This document shows positions 7,204-16,358 of a DNA stretch of 27,935 bases, in pieces; the stretch's first letter is position 1, and each line of letters opens with the position of its first letter. The stretch is from Anaerolineaceae bacterium UBA2260 (GTDB lineage: Bacteria; Chloroflexota; Anaerolineae; Anaerolineales; Anaerolineaceae), in the NCBI GenBank assembly GCA_002347485.1, contig DDXM01000015.1:1-27935 (forward strand), read 5' to 3'. Both the position numbers and the translations under genes were made by a program. The notes below the pieces were generated by a model. It searched no databases and was not told the DNA's origin. It saw only the letters and a program-made list of their open reading frames with translations.

Positions 7204-8547
7204 TCAGATCATGGGCACTTCGAATGTGTTGTCCGCGATCTCGATGCTGTTCGCCACCAGTTTATCCAGGAACCGCGGGCGCAGGCCTGTGGGCTTTAGA
7301 CCGCCCTGCACCACACCATTGCGAATGCCGGTCTGGTGGAAAACAAAGATATCCTGCATGACAATCGTGTCACTCTCCATCCCCTGCACTTCCGAAACCT
7401 GCATGACGCGGCGCGTGCCGTCCTTCAGGCGTTCCATATGAATGATGAGTTCGATCGACGAAGCCACCTGCTCTCGGATGGCTTTCAGCGGCAGGTCCAT
7501 GCCCGCCATCAGCACCATCGTTTCCACGCGACGCAGCGCATCGCGCGGGCTGTTGGCGTGCACTGTGGTCATCGAGCCGTCATGACCGGTGTTCATCGCC
7601 TGCAGCATATCCAGCGCTTCGCCGCCGCGGCATTCGCCCACCACAATTCGGTCTGGGCGCATGCGCAGCGCGTTGATCACCAGTTGACGGATGGTGATTT
7701 CGCCCTTGCCCTCGATATTGGGTGGGCGCTTTTCCAGGCGTACCACATGCCGCTGGCGCAGCTGCAGCTCAGCGGTGTCTTCGATGGTGATGACCCTTTC
7801 CTTATCCGGGATGAACGCGGAAAGCATGTTCAGGAAGGTCGTTTTACCCGAACCCGTACCACCTGATACCACCAGGTTGATGCGCGCCTCCACGCAGGCT
7901 TTGAGAAAATTCGCCAGCGGGATGGTCATCGTGGTATTGGCGATCAGGTCCTGCGCGGTGAAAGGGCGTGCCGCGAACTTGCGAATGGTCAGGATCGATC
8001 CATCCAACGCGAGCGGCGGGATGGTGGCGTTGACGCGGTAGCCATTCGGCAGGCGGGCGTCGACCATCGGGGAGGTTTCGTCCACTCGCCTGCCGATAGG
8101 CGACACGATGCGGTCGATGACACGGCGCAAGTGGGCATCATCTTCGAATTTCACATCGGTCGGTTCGATGATGCCAAACTTCTCCACGAACACTTCGTCG
8201 TACCCGTTGACCATGATCTCGGTGATGTCGGGGTCTTTCAACAGCGGTTCGATCGGACCGTACCCCACGATATCCGCCACCACCCAATCCAGCAGTTGGT
8301 CGCGAGTATCGCGGTTGTACAACAGCTTCTCTTCCTCCAGCACCTGGTAAAAGCTCTGCTCGATCATTCTGCGTATTTTTTCTGCGTCGATCGCGCCGCC
8401 ATTGTTGTTATTGTTATCTGAAAGCAGGTCCTTTTGTACCGCGTCGCGCAGCAGTAGGAAATCCTTTTCCAGCTCTGCCATCTGCTGGCCTTTTTCGCTG
8501 ACCTGCGTCTGCGTTTCTTTTTTCATTGCCGGTCGGTTGGTGAACAT
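7204..8547 (-). CDS. CpaF/TadA family pilus assembly ATPase
   Basis: A 447-residue secretion ATPase that should form the hexameric motor of the Tad pilus at the cytoplasmic membrane. Walker A GGTGSGKTT is at residues 229-237. Further on are the Asp box RVITIEDTAELQL, Walker B-like RPDRIVVGECRGGEALD, and the His box GHDGSMTTVHANSPRDALRR. The N-terminal part (IVGYGPIEPLLKDPDITEIMVNG, 93-115) is the usual CpaF N-terminal domain. An unusual run of five asparagines (45-49) lies in the linker before it. ATG at 8547 has AGGAG 6 nt upstream. This is the last gene of the operon, although in most tad operons it stands before tadB and tadC. The cytoplasmic partner proteins TadB and TadC are encoded upstream. 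Confidence 0.95.
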   Translation of the reverse strand: MFTNRPAMKKETQTQVSEKGQQMAELEKDFLLLRDAVQKDLLSDNNNNNGGAIDAEKIRRMIEQSFYQVLEEEKLLYNRDTRDQLLDWVVADIVGYGPIEPLLKDPDITEIMVNGYDEVFVEKFGIIEPTDVKFEDDAHLRRVIDRIVSPIGRRVDETSPMVDARLPNGYRVNATIPPLALDGSILTIRKFAARPFTAQDLIANTTMTIPLANFLKACVEARINLVVSGGTGSGKTTFLNMLSAFIPDKERVITIEDTAELQLRQRHVVRLEKRPPNIEGKGEITIRQLVINALRMRPDRIVVGECRGGEALDMLQAMNTGHDGSMTTVHANSPRDALRRVETMVLMAGMDLPLKAIREQVASSIELIIHMERLKDGTRRVMQVSEVQGMESDTIVMQDIFVFHQTGIRNGVVQGGLKPTGLRPRFLDKLVANSIEIADNTFEVPMI

Positions 8548-8582
8548 GCATTTCTCCTATAGTGGTATTAGAACTTGCTCCA

Positions 8583-10382
8583 TCAATCGATGGAGGGTAC
8601 TTGCAGCTCCCTGCCGAAGGTGATGATCATGCTTAGCGGCAGTCGGTTGGCAACGATGATCGCGCTGGTGGTGGAAAGGTTTTCCGCGGCGAAGAAGGGC
8701 AGCGTCGCCCCGTCTGGCGCATCAATCGTCCGCATGGTGTAGATCTGGCTAATTTCCTCTGCCGCCTGGCGATAGGATTCCACCGCCTGCTGATAATCTC
8801 CCTGGAACATCAACTCATTCCCGTCGCTCACCAGGATGTACAATTGCGAATTAACCGGGGCTTTGTTGAGCGCTCCCACCTTCTCAAAAGCGTAACGGTA
8901 ATAAGAACCAGCATTCTCAAAATCGTTCATGCGGGCGATAGTATCCCCCAGCGCTTTCTGCACCTCGAATAGTTGCAGTTTATTCTCACTCACTTCAAAA
9001 GCCAGGATTTCCGCCTGCTCCAGGTTAGTGCGGGCGTCGGCATATAAACCTACTTCATAAAATTTCTTACCCAGTTCGAAATATGACTCAAGCAGGAGTT
9101 GCCTGGCATTTCCGTTGGCATAACCGGGGTCAGAGCCCACGATCTGCCCCAGGTTCTTTACCGCCTGGCTCCAATTCAATTCGATGACGTCTTGAAATGC
9201 CACCTGGTATAACTGCGCGGTTCTCAACGCCGCCTGCAGGTCGGCGCTCCTTGGGTTCAGGTTTACCGCCTTGTTGAGATAGGCTACCGCGCTTGAGATC
9301 GAGGAAAAGGTCTGATATCGCTCCTGCAGTAGTGAATTGGCGGTTTGGCTGAACTTCAACTCCAAAAGGTTGCTGCTTACCTGCTCCAGGTTGCTTCGTT
9401 CACTGGCAAAAGCCCGGCTTTGCGGTATCATCGCCACAGCTTTGCGGTAATACTGCTCCGCCAGGCCAATCTCTTCCACCGTCGTGGTGGAACTCTCCAG
9501 CATATCGATAATGCTGCGCAGGTAGCTGTTCAACAGTTGCTCTTTCATCAGGGGGTCATTCAGGTCGGGTTCCAGCGCCAGCGCGGATTCGTACGCGTCG
9601 ATGGCTCCCCGCCAATCCTGTTCCTGGTAGGCTTCATCACCTGCCTTTAAGTGCTCGCTGATCTGAATACCTTCTTCAGCCTTGGTGATCATGCGCTGCA
9701 CATCCCATAAGCCCGAGGACTCAGATTCGATGGCCTGAAAGATGGCAAGCGCTTCTGGGTACTTTTCCTCAGCCATAAACTCCATCGCGCCCTGGTATTG
9801 CTCCTCCAATTTCAGCAGCGTATTGGTGCGAGCTTCCAGTTCCGCCAAACCCGGGTATTCCGCGTCCAATGAGCGGATCCTTCCTACCAGCTCCGCGGCA
9901 ACCGCGGGTTGCCCCGCGCTCAACAGGTCTCTGGCTTGCTGTTCCAGTAGCGCAGCTTGTGAGGTCTTGCTTTCACTGACCTCCTGTGAGATCAGGTTGC
10001 TCAGAACCAAATAGGATCCGGCGAAAATGAGCAGCACAACAAGGATACTGAAAATGGTGAAAGTGCTGATGCGCACGGTTTTACGCGTCTTTTGTTTGCG
10101 CTCCACCAGGTCATGCTTTTGTTCAAGTTCGATCAGCGATAACCGCAATTCGAGATCTTTCTGGAACTCCACCAGGCGCGGGTTGCCAGGGTAACGTTCC
10201 AGCAGGACGCGCAGCAGATCGCCGCTTTCGTCAAATTTCGCATGCTGGAAACTATCCATTAAATTCAAATAATCGGGGTCGTTATACATATTATCACCGC
10301 CCCGGTGTTTATCATTCATTTGCGGGTTTTTTGTGGTCTCATCATTCGAGGCAGAATTTTCAAACATGGGCTCCCAACTCAT
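8583..10382 (-). CDS. TPR-repeat protein with one membrane anchor, Tad-operon member
   Basis: A 599-residue protein of no named family. Residues 1-105 are hydrophilic and cytoplasmic, with a helical stretch (DPDYLNLMDSFQHAKFDESGDLLRVLLERYPGNP) like a single TPR. Residues about 109-132 (STFTIFSILVVLLIFAGSYLVLS) are one transmembrane helix. The remaining roughly 465 residues are helical with many TPR-like repeats, for example AGDEAYQEQDWRGAIDAYESALALEPD and YLNKAVNLNPRSADL. It should therefore display a TPR solenoid outside the membrane. It lies between tadC (8 bp upstream) and cpaF (35 bp downstream), so it probably belongs to the pilus machine, perhaps replacing TadD or an alignment protein. 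The first ATG has no good ribosome site; the second (residue 6) has TTGGGAG just upstream. Confidence 0.8.
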   Translation of the reverse strand: MSWEPMFENSASNDETTKNPQMNDKHRGGDNMYNDPDYLNLMDSFQHAKFDESGDLLRVLLERYPGNPRLVEFQKDLELRLSLIELEQKHDLVERKQKTRKTVRISTFTIFSILVVLLIFAGSYLVLSNLISQEVSESKTSQAALLEQQARDLLSAGQPAVAAELVGRIRSLDAEYPGLAELEARTNTLLKLEEQYQGAMEFMAEEKYPEALAIFQAIESESSGLWDVQRMITKAEEGIQISEHLKAGDEAYQEQDWRGAIDAYESALALEPDLNDPLMKEQLLNSYLRSIIDMLESSTTTVEEIGLAEQYYRKAVAMIPQSRAFASERSNLEQVSSNLLELKFSQTANSLLQERYQTFSSISSAVAYLNKAVNLNPRSADLQAALRTAQLYQVAFQDVIELNWSQAVKNLGQIVGSDPGYANGNARQLLLESYFELGKKFYEVGLYADARTNLEQAEILAFEVSENKLQLFEVQKALGDTIARMNDFENAGSYYRYAFEKVGALNKAPVNSQLYILVSDGNELMFQGDYQQAVESYRQAAEEISQIYTMRTIDAPDGATLPFFAAENLSTTSAIIVANRLPLSMIITFGRELQVPSID

Positions 10383-10390
10383 ACTGGTTT

Positions 10391-11362
10391 CTAGAATATG
10401 CTCAATAAACGTGGAACCGCTGGCGCGAGGATCACGATGACGATCGCCGGGAAGATGAACAGCGCCAGTGGGATGATCATCTTGGCTGGCAGCTTGTTGG
10501 CGATCTCTTTGGCACGGTACTGCCGCATGATGCGCATCTGCTGAGCCTGGCTGTGCAGCACATCGGCGTAACTCATGCCCATCTTCTCCGCTTGCACGAT
10601 GATGGTGATGAAATTCGTCAGGTCATCCACATCCAGCCGCTGGCTCATGTTGGTCAGCGCGGTTGCCCGCGAAACTCCCATTTCCATTTCGTGAATGGTG
10701 CGCTTAAACTCCCTTCCCAGGTCGGTCTCCCAGTAATCCGTGATCTTCTGCAATGATTGATCAAATCCCAAACCCGCGGCAGCGCAGACGGAAAGCATGT
10801 CCAGCGCGTCCGGTAACCCACGCTGGATCTCGCTCTGGCGCTCTCTGATCTTTGAGTTCAGCCAGGAGCTGGGAAGAATGTAACCCAGCAGGATCACCAG
10901 CACCGCTATCGCTACATTAGTCAAGGACAGGTTCGAAAAATCTCTCACAATGAAGAATGCCACCACAAGCCCAACTGCCAGCAGCAGAAATCTCAGCGCG
11001 GTGAACTGTCCAGCGTGCATTCCCCCGGGGTACCCCGCGATTCCCAATTGGTGTTCCAGGTGGTCTCTCGCGCTTTGTGGGGTAAACCGGCTGAAAAATC
11101 CCAGTAATGATTTGACCCAGTTGCCAACCGTCCGGTTAAACAGGGAGCCGCTGGTTTCGCGGAGCAGGATCCTCCGCTTCGGTTTGACTGGAGCTTCCTC
11201 TTCCCGCCTTACATACTGGTCCAGGCGGTTTGAAATCTTCGATCCTCGCTTGACCAAGGTGGAGATCCCAAAGAACAGGATGAGCAGCCCAAAGATCAGG
11301 GCCGCGACCCCAGCCATGACCAGCTGCGGGTCTGTATTAAGCAAATCCAGGTTAATCTTCAT
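10391..11362 (-). CDS. tadC: TadC-like inner-membrane platform protein (T2SS F family)
   Basis: A 323-residue protein of the type II secretion F domain family, the second of two platform proteins on which the CpaF motor acts. N-terminal helix at 14-36 (VMAGVAALIFGLLILFFGIS), two helices around 125-170, then the cytoplasmic F domain with GLPDALDMLSVCAAAGLGFDQSLQKI and GVSRATALTNMSQRLDVDDLTNFITIIVQAEKMG. A final hydrophobic hairpin (KMIIPLALFIFPAIVIVILAP) ends the protein. These phrases are very close to TadC homologues. ATG at 11362 has AGGAG upstream, and the tadB stop lies 7 bp before it. Confidence 0.9.
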   Translation of the reverse strand: MKINLDLLNTDPQLVMAGVAALIFGLLILFFGISTLVKRGSKISNRLDQYVRREEEAPVKPKRRILLRETSGSLFNRTVGNWVKSLLGFFSRFTPQSARDHLEHQLGIAGYPGGMHAGQFTALRFLLLAVGLVVAFFIVRDFSNLSLTNVAIAVLVILLGYILPSSWLNSKIRERQSEIQRGLPDALDMLSVCAAAGLGFDQSLQKITDYWETDLGREFKRTIHEMEMGVSRATALTNMSQRLDVDDLTNFITIIVQAEKMGMSYADVLHSQAQQMRIMRQYRAKEIANKLPAKMIIPLALFIFPAIVIVILAPAVPRLLSIF

Positions 11363-11369
11363 TAGGCTC

Positions 11370-12377
11370 CTATACCCGAATTCTAGCCATACGCCTGATC
11401 AGGATATTGCCAATGATCACGCCGATGAGCGCGAACACGAATGCCACCTGTGTGATGAACTCGGTTTTCACCGCCTCGAAGTAGTCGGGGTTGATCAGAA
11501 ATACCGCAATACCGGCAATGAAAGGCACCAGTGAGAGGAAATTCCCCACATACCGGGAGTAAGCGGTCAATGACCGGATTTCACCAAACAAATGCAGCCG
11601 GTCGCGGATCGTGCTGATGGTGGCTTCAAGCACCGTGGAGAGATTACCGCCCACCTGGGTATTGATGATGATCGCGGTGACCACGATCTGCAGGTCATCG
11701 TTCTCCATGCGCTCCGAAAGGTTCAACAATGCCTGCTCCAGCGGGATGCCAAAGCGCACCTCGCGCAGCACCCGCCCATATTCAGTAGCCGAAGGCTCGC
11801 TGACCTGTTCTGCCATCATGTCCAGCGCCTGCATCAGGCTGTAGCCAGCCTGCACCGCGCCCTTGATCATGATCAGCACGTCCAGCAGTTGCTCATGGAA
11901 TTTCCTTTGCCGCCGCGCGATCGCCTGATCCAAGAGAATGGGAGGTACCAATAAAGCGATCCCACCCAGGAAGGCACCTCCCAGGATGTTAGCGGTGACC
12001 ACCCAACCGAGAAGGATAGCCAGTATTGTGACGATGATACGGATGAGGATAAATTCTGTATCTGTGATCGCCCAGTACGCGCTTGAGATCTTTACCTGCA
12101 GTTTTTCAGAAGAAAACACACCCAGGTACTGGTTGATCCAGTTGCGAAATCTACCAAGTCCCTCTTTTGAAACCACTACACGAGAAGTGGTGGAGGAAGC
12201 AGTTTCCTCCTGGTCGGCACCGCTCTGCACATAATCCGTGATCCTCCCTCGCATAGCCGTTGAAGCGCGGACGCGCAGCATAAAAATCACCGCCACGATC
12301 ACGCCCAACAAGCAAAGGATGATCACGCCAAGCAAAATGGCATTGGTTGAATCGTTTAACAGGGATGCGGTCTCCAT
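11370..12377 (-). CDS. tadB: TadB-like inner-membrane platform protein (T2SS F family)
   Basis: A 335-residue paralogue of the next gene in the operon. Helices lie at 13-34, about 110-150, and 277-330. The F domain has QLLDVLIMIKGAVQAGYSLMQALDMMAEQ and EVRFGIPLEQALLNLSERMENDDLQIVVTAIIINTQVGGNLSTVLE, the standard TadB motif with the glycine-rich G-G-N-L. It should form the membrane platform together with TadC. Start ATG at 12377 has TAGGAATCA before it, and the cpaE stop is only 6 bp upstream. Confidence 0.92.
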   Translation of the reverse strand: METASLLNDSTNAILLGVIILCLLGVIVAVIFMLRVRASTAMRGRITDYVQSGADQEETASSTTSRVVVSKEGLGRFRNWINQYLGVFSSEKLQVKISSAYWAITDTEFILIRIIVTILAILLGWVVTANILGGAFLGGIALLVPPILLDQAIARRQRKFHEQLLDVLIMIKGAVQAGYSLMQALDMMAEQVSEPSATEYGRVLREVRFGIPLEQALLNLSERMENDDLQIVVTAIIINTQVGGNLSTVLEATISTIRDRLHLFGEIRSLTAYSRYVGNFLSLVPFIAGIAVFLINPDYFEAVKTEFITQVAFVFALIGVIIGNILIRRMARIRV

Positions 12378-12383
12378 TGATTC

Positions 12384-13631
12384 CTAGCCCAGTTTGGAGG
12401 ACTTTTTGAGGATTTCGCTATTTTCGCTTTTTACCGTCGCCAGGTACTCTGCATTCATATCCTTGATCTGCTTCACCAGAGCGGAGGTGATCTCCTCATA
12501 GGCTTTTGAAATCGGGTGGCGCGAATTCTTGAGCACGATCGGCACGCCTTCGTTTAGACAGGTCAGCGCCAGGTCTTCATCAGCCGGAATGCGCCCGAAA
12601 ATCTTCATATTCAGGATCTGTTCGATCTCCTCGCGTTTCACGTCCGCCTTGCGACCGATCAGGTTGAGGATAAGCAGCGTTTTTTGCGGCGGGTAAGATA
12701 GCGATTTTGTCACCTCAATGAACTGCCGCACATCGCGCAGCGAAGCCAGGTCCGGGTTGAGCACCAGCAGGATCCTCTCCGACAGGTCCATGTAGGTGAC
12801 CGTGTTCTCGTTCAGGTTGTTGCCGCCATCCACGATGATGTTCGGGAAGACGTTCTGCAATCCCTGCACCACCTTGAAAAGGTCCTCAGGTCGGATTCCC
12901 TGCGCTTCAGTAATCGAATTGGGGCTCGGCAGCACGTACACGCCTGAAACATGGCGCACTACCACCTGCTTGATCAAGCGCTGATCCAGCGTACCGGCGT
13001 GGGTGATCAGGTCGGTGAGCGAGTTGCCCGTGCGCAGGTTCAAATATAAGGACAAATGCCCGAAAAGATGCTTGCCATCGATCAGCAGCACATCCTCTTT
13101 CAGTTGCCTCTGCAGACTGATGGCGAGGTTCACCGCGACAGTCGTGGTACCCGCTCCCCCTTTGGGGCTGAAAACAGTGAATGTATTTTTCGGTTTTTCC
13201 GTCACTTCTTTCGCCACTGTCGGCATCGTGAAGGTCTGTCTGCGTTCCATCAGTTCCATCACGCGCTTGATGGTATTCACCAGGTGGTCCTGTTTATAGG
13301 GGAAGATGAGAAAAGCGCGCGCGCCGGACAGAACCACCCGCTCTGAGTTGACGACCTCCTGTTCGGGCAGGACGACCACCACCGCGCACATCGGGTATTC
13401 AAAGGCAATTCTGTCCACCAGCTCGAAGAAATTGCGCGATTGAAAACCGTAATCCAGCAGGATGATATCCGGTTGGGTTTCCGCGATCACCGGCAGGAGA
13501 TTTTCAGGGGTGACTTCCTTGTCAAAAATGTAATACTCGCCCTGCTGAGACAGCGCCTGGCGGGTGGCGTTGATGACCGAGTTGTTGCTGGAAACCATTA
13601 ATATGGTAGTTAGATCAGACGTGGCTGCCAT
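12384..13631 (-). CDS. cpaE: CpaE-like pilus assembly protein (receiver-like + MinD/ParA-like ATPase)
   Basis: A 415-residue protein with two domains. Residues about 9-130 resemble a response-regulator receiver: an aspartate at the end of strand 3 in PDIILLDYGF and a lysine late in the domain (FPYKQD). The acidic pair at strand 1 is missing (ILMVSSNNS), so phosphorylation is doubtful. Residues about 148-400 are a MinD/ParA-type ATPase with the deviant Walker A KGGAGTTT, a VLLIDGKHLFGHLSLYL switch region and IIVDGGNNLNENT as Walker B. In the conventional motif the Walker B is IIVDxP; here the proline is absent. CpaE/TadZ proteins position the pilus machine at the right place in the cell. ATG at 13631 follows AAAGG. 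Confidence 0.9.
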   Translation of the reverse strand: MAATSDLTTILMVSSNNSVINATRQALSQQGEYYIFDKEVTPENLLPVIAETQPDIILLDYGFQSRNFFELVDRIAFEYPMCAVVVVLPEQEVVNSERVVLSGARAFLIFPYKQDHLVNTIKRVMELMERRQTFTMPTVAKEVTEKPKNTFTVFSPKGGAGTTTVAVNLAISLQRQLKEDVLLIDGKHLFGHLSLYLNLRTGNSLTDLITHAGTLDQRLIKQVVVRHVSGVYVLPSPNSITEAQGIRPEDLFKVVQGLQNVFPNIIVDGGNNLNENTVTYMDLSERILLVLNPDLASLRDVRQFIEVTKSLSYPPQKTLLILNLIGRKADVKREEIEQILNMKIFGRIPADEDLALTCLNEGVPIVLKNSRHPISKAYEEITSALVKQIKDMNAEYLATVKSENSEILKKSSKLG

Positions 13632-13648
13632 GCAAAAACCTTTCTATA

Positions 13649-14500
13649 CTAAGGTAGAATTTCGAGGCCGTAAAGTTCGATGATGTATTCCTCGGTGACC
13701 GGCGTCAATTCAAATTGGACGTCTGACGTGGGGTTGCGCAGGACGATGTCGAAAACCGCGTCCGTGTCCTTCAAGTGCTTGAGCACCAGCGCGTCCTGAG
13801 GGCTCAACGCCAGCAGGTAAGCCCTGATCCTGGTCTCCACCGGTCCGGTTTCCTCGGTCGGTACCTGACCGGTCAGCGGGGAGGCATTGCCCTCCTCATC
13901 GATGATCTCCAGCACCAGCGCTGTGATGTTCACCCGTTGGAAAGTATCCACCGTGAAGGTGCGCATTTTAGGTTCCACCGGTTCTCCGGTTGCGGTAACC
14001 GCTTCATCCCCCACCACGCGCACTTCTTGTTCAAACGTGGCGAAGATATCCACGATATCCCCGCGCTTGATCATATCCTCCGTGCTCATCAGGTCCGTCG
14101 CCGGAAAAGCCATCAGCACATGGTCCTCGCTGAGGATGAAACTGAGATCGTTGTTATTGTTGGTCGGGTCCGCCAGGTTGTGGTTCAATAGCATTTCGCC
14201 CTGCACCAGGTCGGTCTTGATGATCTTGCCGACCGCGTCTTCGATTTTGGTGACCACGTTGCGCGGGGCTAGCTCCACCGGCACGCTCGCGGTCGTCAGG
14301 TCAGCGCTGGTCAGCGCGTCTCCCAGGAAAAGATCGCGCGCCAGGATCACCACATCGGTCTTGACCACCTCGGCTTGTTCCTGGGTCGCGGCGCGCTGCT
14401 CCTGCGTGCGCTGGACGAGTATGATACTGGCCAGAACGCCGATGGCCACCAGCGCCAGCCCGGCCAGGATGATGAATGCGGCTTTCGATTTATTAGTCAA
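13649..14500 (-). CDS. cpaB: CpaB/RcpC-like pilus assembly protein with SAF domain
   Basis: A 283-residue protein with an N-terminal signal anchor (residues 8-30, AAFIILAGLALVAIGVLASIILVQ) and a SAF domain (residues about 48-115, VVILARDLFLGDALTSADLTTASVP ... VGKIIKTDLVQGEMLLNHNLAD), followed by a beta-rich C-terminal region with EDMIKRGDIVDIFATF. This is the normal CpaB layout. In diderms CpaB/RcpC works with the secretin; no secretin gene is present here, so in this cell it probably works in the cell wall layer. Translation starts at TTG 14500, supported by GGAGG 6 nt upstream. The cpaE start lies 17 bp downstream. Confidence 0.88.
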   Translation of the reverse strand: MTNKSKAAFIILAGLALVAIGVLASIILVQRTQEQRAATQEQAEVVKTDVVILARDLFLGDALTSADLTTASVPVELAPRNVVTKIEDAVGKIIKTDLVQGEMLLNHNLADPTNNNNDLSFILSEDHVLMAFPATDLMSTEDMIKRGDIVDIFATFEQEVRVVGDEAVTATGEPVEPKMRTFTVDTFQRVNITALVLEIIDEEGNASPLTGQVPTEETGPVETRIRAYLLALSPQDALVLKHLKDTDAVFDIVLRNPTSDVQFELTPVTEEYIIELYGLEILP

Positions 14501-14531
14501 TGCGTGCCTCCGTTAGAAAAATCAAATGAAA

Positions 14532-15860
14532 TCATCTTGTTAATGAAGCGGTGTAAATCCCCAGGTCTGCTCCATAAATACTCACGTTTTCTGAATCCAG
14601 GGACTGGGGATCAACAAAGTAGCCTTCCAGGGCATTCGTATTATCTTTAATGGTGGGGTTCACGGATTGAGCCAATGCAAAACCCGGGCAATAATCTTTG
14701 GGAGCGCTGTGTACGCAGGTGACAAAAAACGGCGCGAAAGCCACTATATGGAACACTGGCGTGGCTGGATTACCGGTAATTACTATGTCCGTTTGGCCCG
14801 GTTCAAGTGGTACACCGGGTGCAACCTCGGAGTGGGCTGCTCCAAGGCATTCTGGCTTATTAGAGGGTAGGTCCTCGCACATCACATTGAAAACAGGGAT
14901 CCACACTACCTCATCTATTCGCGTCTTAAGCGCTGTGTAGACCGAGGTTCTATCTCCATCTGTCGCGCTCAGCCAGGTATGTGGGCGTATATAGACATCC
15001 AACCCATTAGTGATCCATCCTACAAGATTAGCAGTACCGCTGCTGTCGCCCGTAAGGTTCAACCATCCGCGATTACCGCCGCTATTCAACTGGTAGCGGT
15101 CAATACCATCATTGGAAAAATCACAGATCAGGTCCACACCACACACCTTGGCCGAATCCATCAAGATATAGACATGGTTGCTGTGCGTAGCGTATAGGGC
15201 ATTGCTGATTGCTTCGGCTTGATCCGCTGTAGGATCCACCCCTTCAGGAAGCGGGAATTTGGCGAGATAGGTCTCCGCAATGGTTTCAACCTCATCCCAA
15301 TCCAGCCTGATGTAATCGCAATCTTCGCTGACTGATCCCTCCGCGGGTGCGCGGCAAGACCAGGCGATCGGAAGAACGATGCTCGGATGGTACGGGAAGC
15401 AGCCTGCCGCGGCAGTCGCGCTCACTTCCAGGAATTCCTGTGGGAATATCTTCGCGAAAAAGGAATCCTGCTTTATCCCGGCAGTGACCACCACTTCTCC
15501 CCTAACCAGTCCTGGCAAATCGTCCTCTGCATCCCCGACCCTTGTTTCATCTATTGCTACAACAGGTTCGACGATTTCACTTTCAGAAAAACTTAGTAAC
15601 AGGTCCGCTTTGGCATAGTTTTCTGCCGTAGTTAGCGCATTCTCTCTGTTCTTCGCGGTGTCTTCACCTGTGCAGTACACGCGCGCGCCAGCAAGTGCGC
15701 CGGCGTCGGCGGCGTTTTGCGCAGCGCGCCTGTCAACGAGAAGAAATCCACCATCAATCAGCAGCGCTGCCATCATAACAATTACCAACAGACCCACCAC
15801 CAGAAACGGCAACACTTGGCCTGGCGCGCTATGTTTATTTAGTAATCTTAAGTGAGACAT
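14532..15860 (-). CDS. TadG-like pseudopilin/adhesin-type protein
   Basis: A 442-residue protein with the TadG N-terminal signature: GQVLPFLVVGLLVIVMMAALLIDGG (a hydrophobic helix, residues about 14-38) followed by RRAAQNAADAGALAGAR, the typical N-A-A-D-A-a-A-L-A-G-A motif. The remaining roughly 380 residues are extracytoplasmic and contain about ten cysteines (for example SCRAPAEGSVSEDCDYI, VCGVDLICDFS, VMCEDLPSNKPECLG), so disulfide bonds are probable. The large domain is not one I recognise. TadG-type proteins are minor pilus components or assembly factors. The ribosome site GGAGGGTAGG directly precedes ATG 15860. Confidence 0.85.
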   Translation of the reverse strand: MSHLRLLNKHSAPGQVLPFLVVGLLVIVMMAALLIDGGFLLVDRRAAQNAADAGALAGARVYCTGEDTAKNRENALTTAENYAKADLLLSFSESEIVEPVVAIDETRVGDAEDDLPGLVRGEVVVTAGIKQDSFFAKIFPQEFLEVSATAAAGCFPYHPSIVLPIAWSCRAPAEGSVSEDCDYIRLDWDEVETIAETYLAKFPLPEGVDPTADQAEAISNALYATHSNHVYILMDSAKVCGVDLICDFSNDGIDRYQLNSGGNRGWLNLTGDSSGTANLVGWITNGLDVYIRPHTWLSATDGDRTSVYTALKTRIDEVVWIPVFNVMCEDLPSNKPECLGAAHSEVAPGVPLEPGQTDIVITGNPATPVFHIVAFAPFFVTCVHSAPKDYCPGFALAQSVNPTIKDNTNALEGYFVDPQSLDSENVSIYGADLGIYTASLTR

Positions 15861-15875
15861 CCTACCCTCCAGCTC

Positions 15876-16358
15876 TTATCTTGCAGACGCGGCAAGTCTC
15901 ATCGTTGATTCGGTATCCAAGACAATCGCGCCGTCTACTCCAAGCAATTGATTAATTCCCGGCGTTACAGCTTTAAAGTTATAGCTTGCCTTTACATTTA
16001 CATTTTCATAAAAATCATCACCTGAATCCATCAACCTCGTAATCGTGACGGTAATATCCGGTCCGGAGAAAACGCAAGGTCCCGGATAGCATAGCGTGTT
16101 GGTGGGAACCAAACCCACTTCTGGCACAGCGAACGCAAAATCATTGATTCTTTTCACATTCTCAAGATACGGACCCTCTTCTGATTGCGTATCCACGATC
16201 CCGAATCGCGCGCCTTCCCGAACCATGTTTGTCAGGGACGAGTAGTAGAAGATCGCTCTTCCCAGGTCAAAGAATCCGGTCAGCAGGAAGATAACGACCG
16301 GAAAAAGGATCGCTACTTCTACGAGAGATTGACCGGATTGGAAAACATTTTTCTTCAT
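15876..16358 (-). CDS. TadE-like pseudopilin 2
   Basis: A 160-residue protein with the TadE-type N-terminus: a basic start, GQSLVEVAILFPVVIFLLTGFFDLGRAIFYYSSLTNMVREGARFG. The glutamate in SLVEVA corresponds to the conserved E5-like residue of type IV pilins and pseudopilins, and the helix is followed by the family's R-E-G-A-R motif. The mature outer part has two cysteines (CYPGPC) that may form a small disulfide loop. ATG 16358 overlaps the stop of the preceding pseudopilin gene (ATGA), so the two are translationally coupled. It needs a prepilin peptidase, which is not encoded in this window. Confidence 0.88.
   Translation of the reverse strand: MKKNVFQSGQSLVEVAILFPVVIFLLTGFFDLGRAIFYYSSLTNMVREGARFGIVDTQSEEGPYLENVKRINDFAFAVPEVGLVPTNTLCYPGPCVFSGPDITVTITRLMDSGDDFYENVNVKASYNFKAVTPGINQLLGVDGAIVLDTESTMRLAASAR

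Noticed and set aside
13275..13610. CpaE N-terminal domain as a working phospho-receiver
   Set aside because: The acidic pair expected near strand 1 is not visible, so a true two-component role is not supported.
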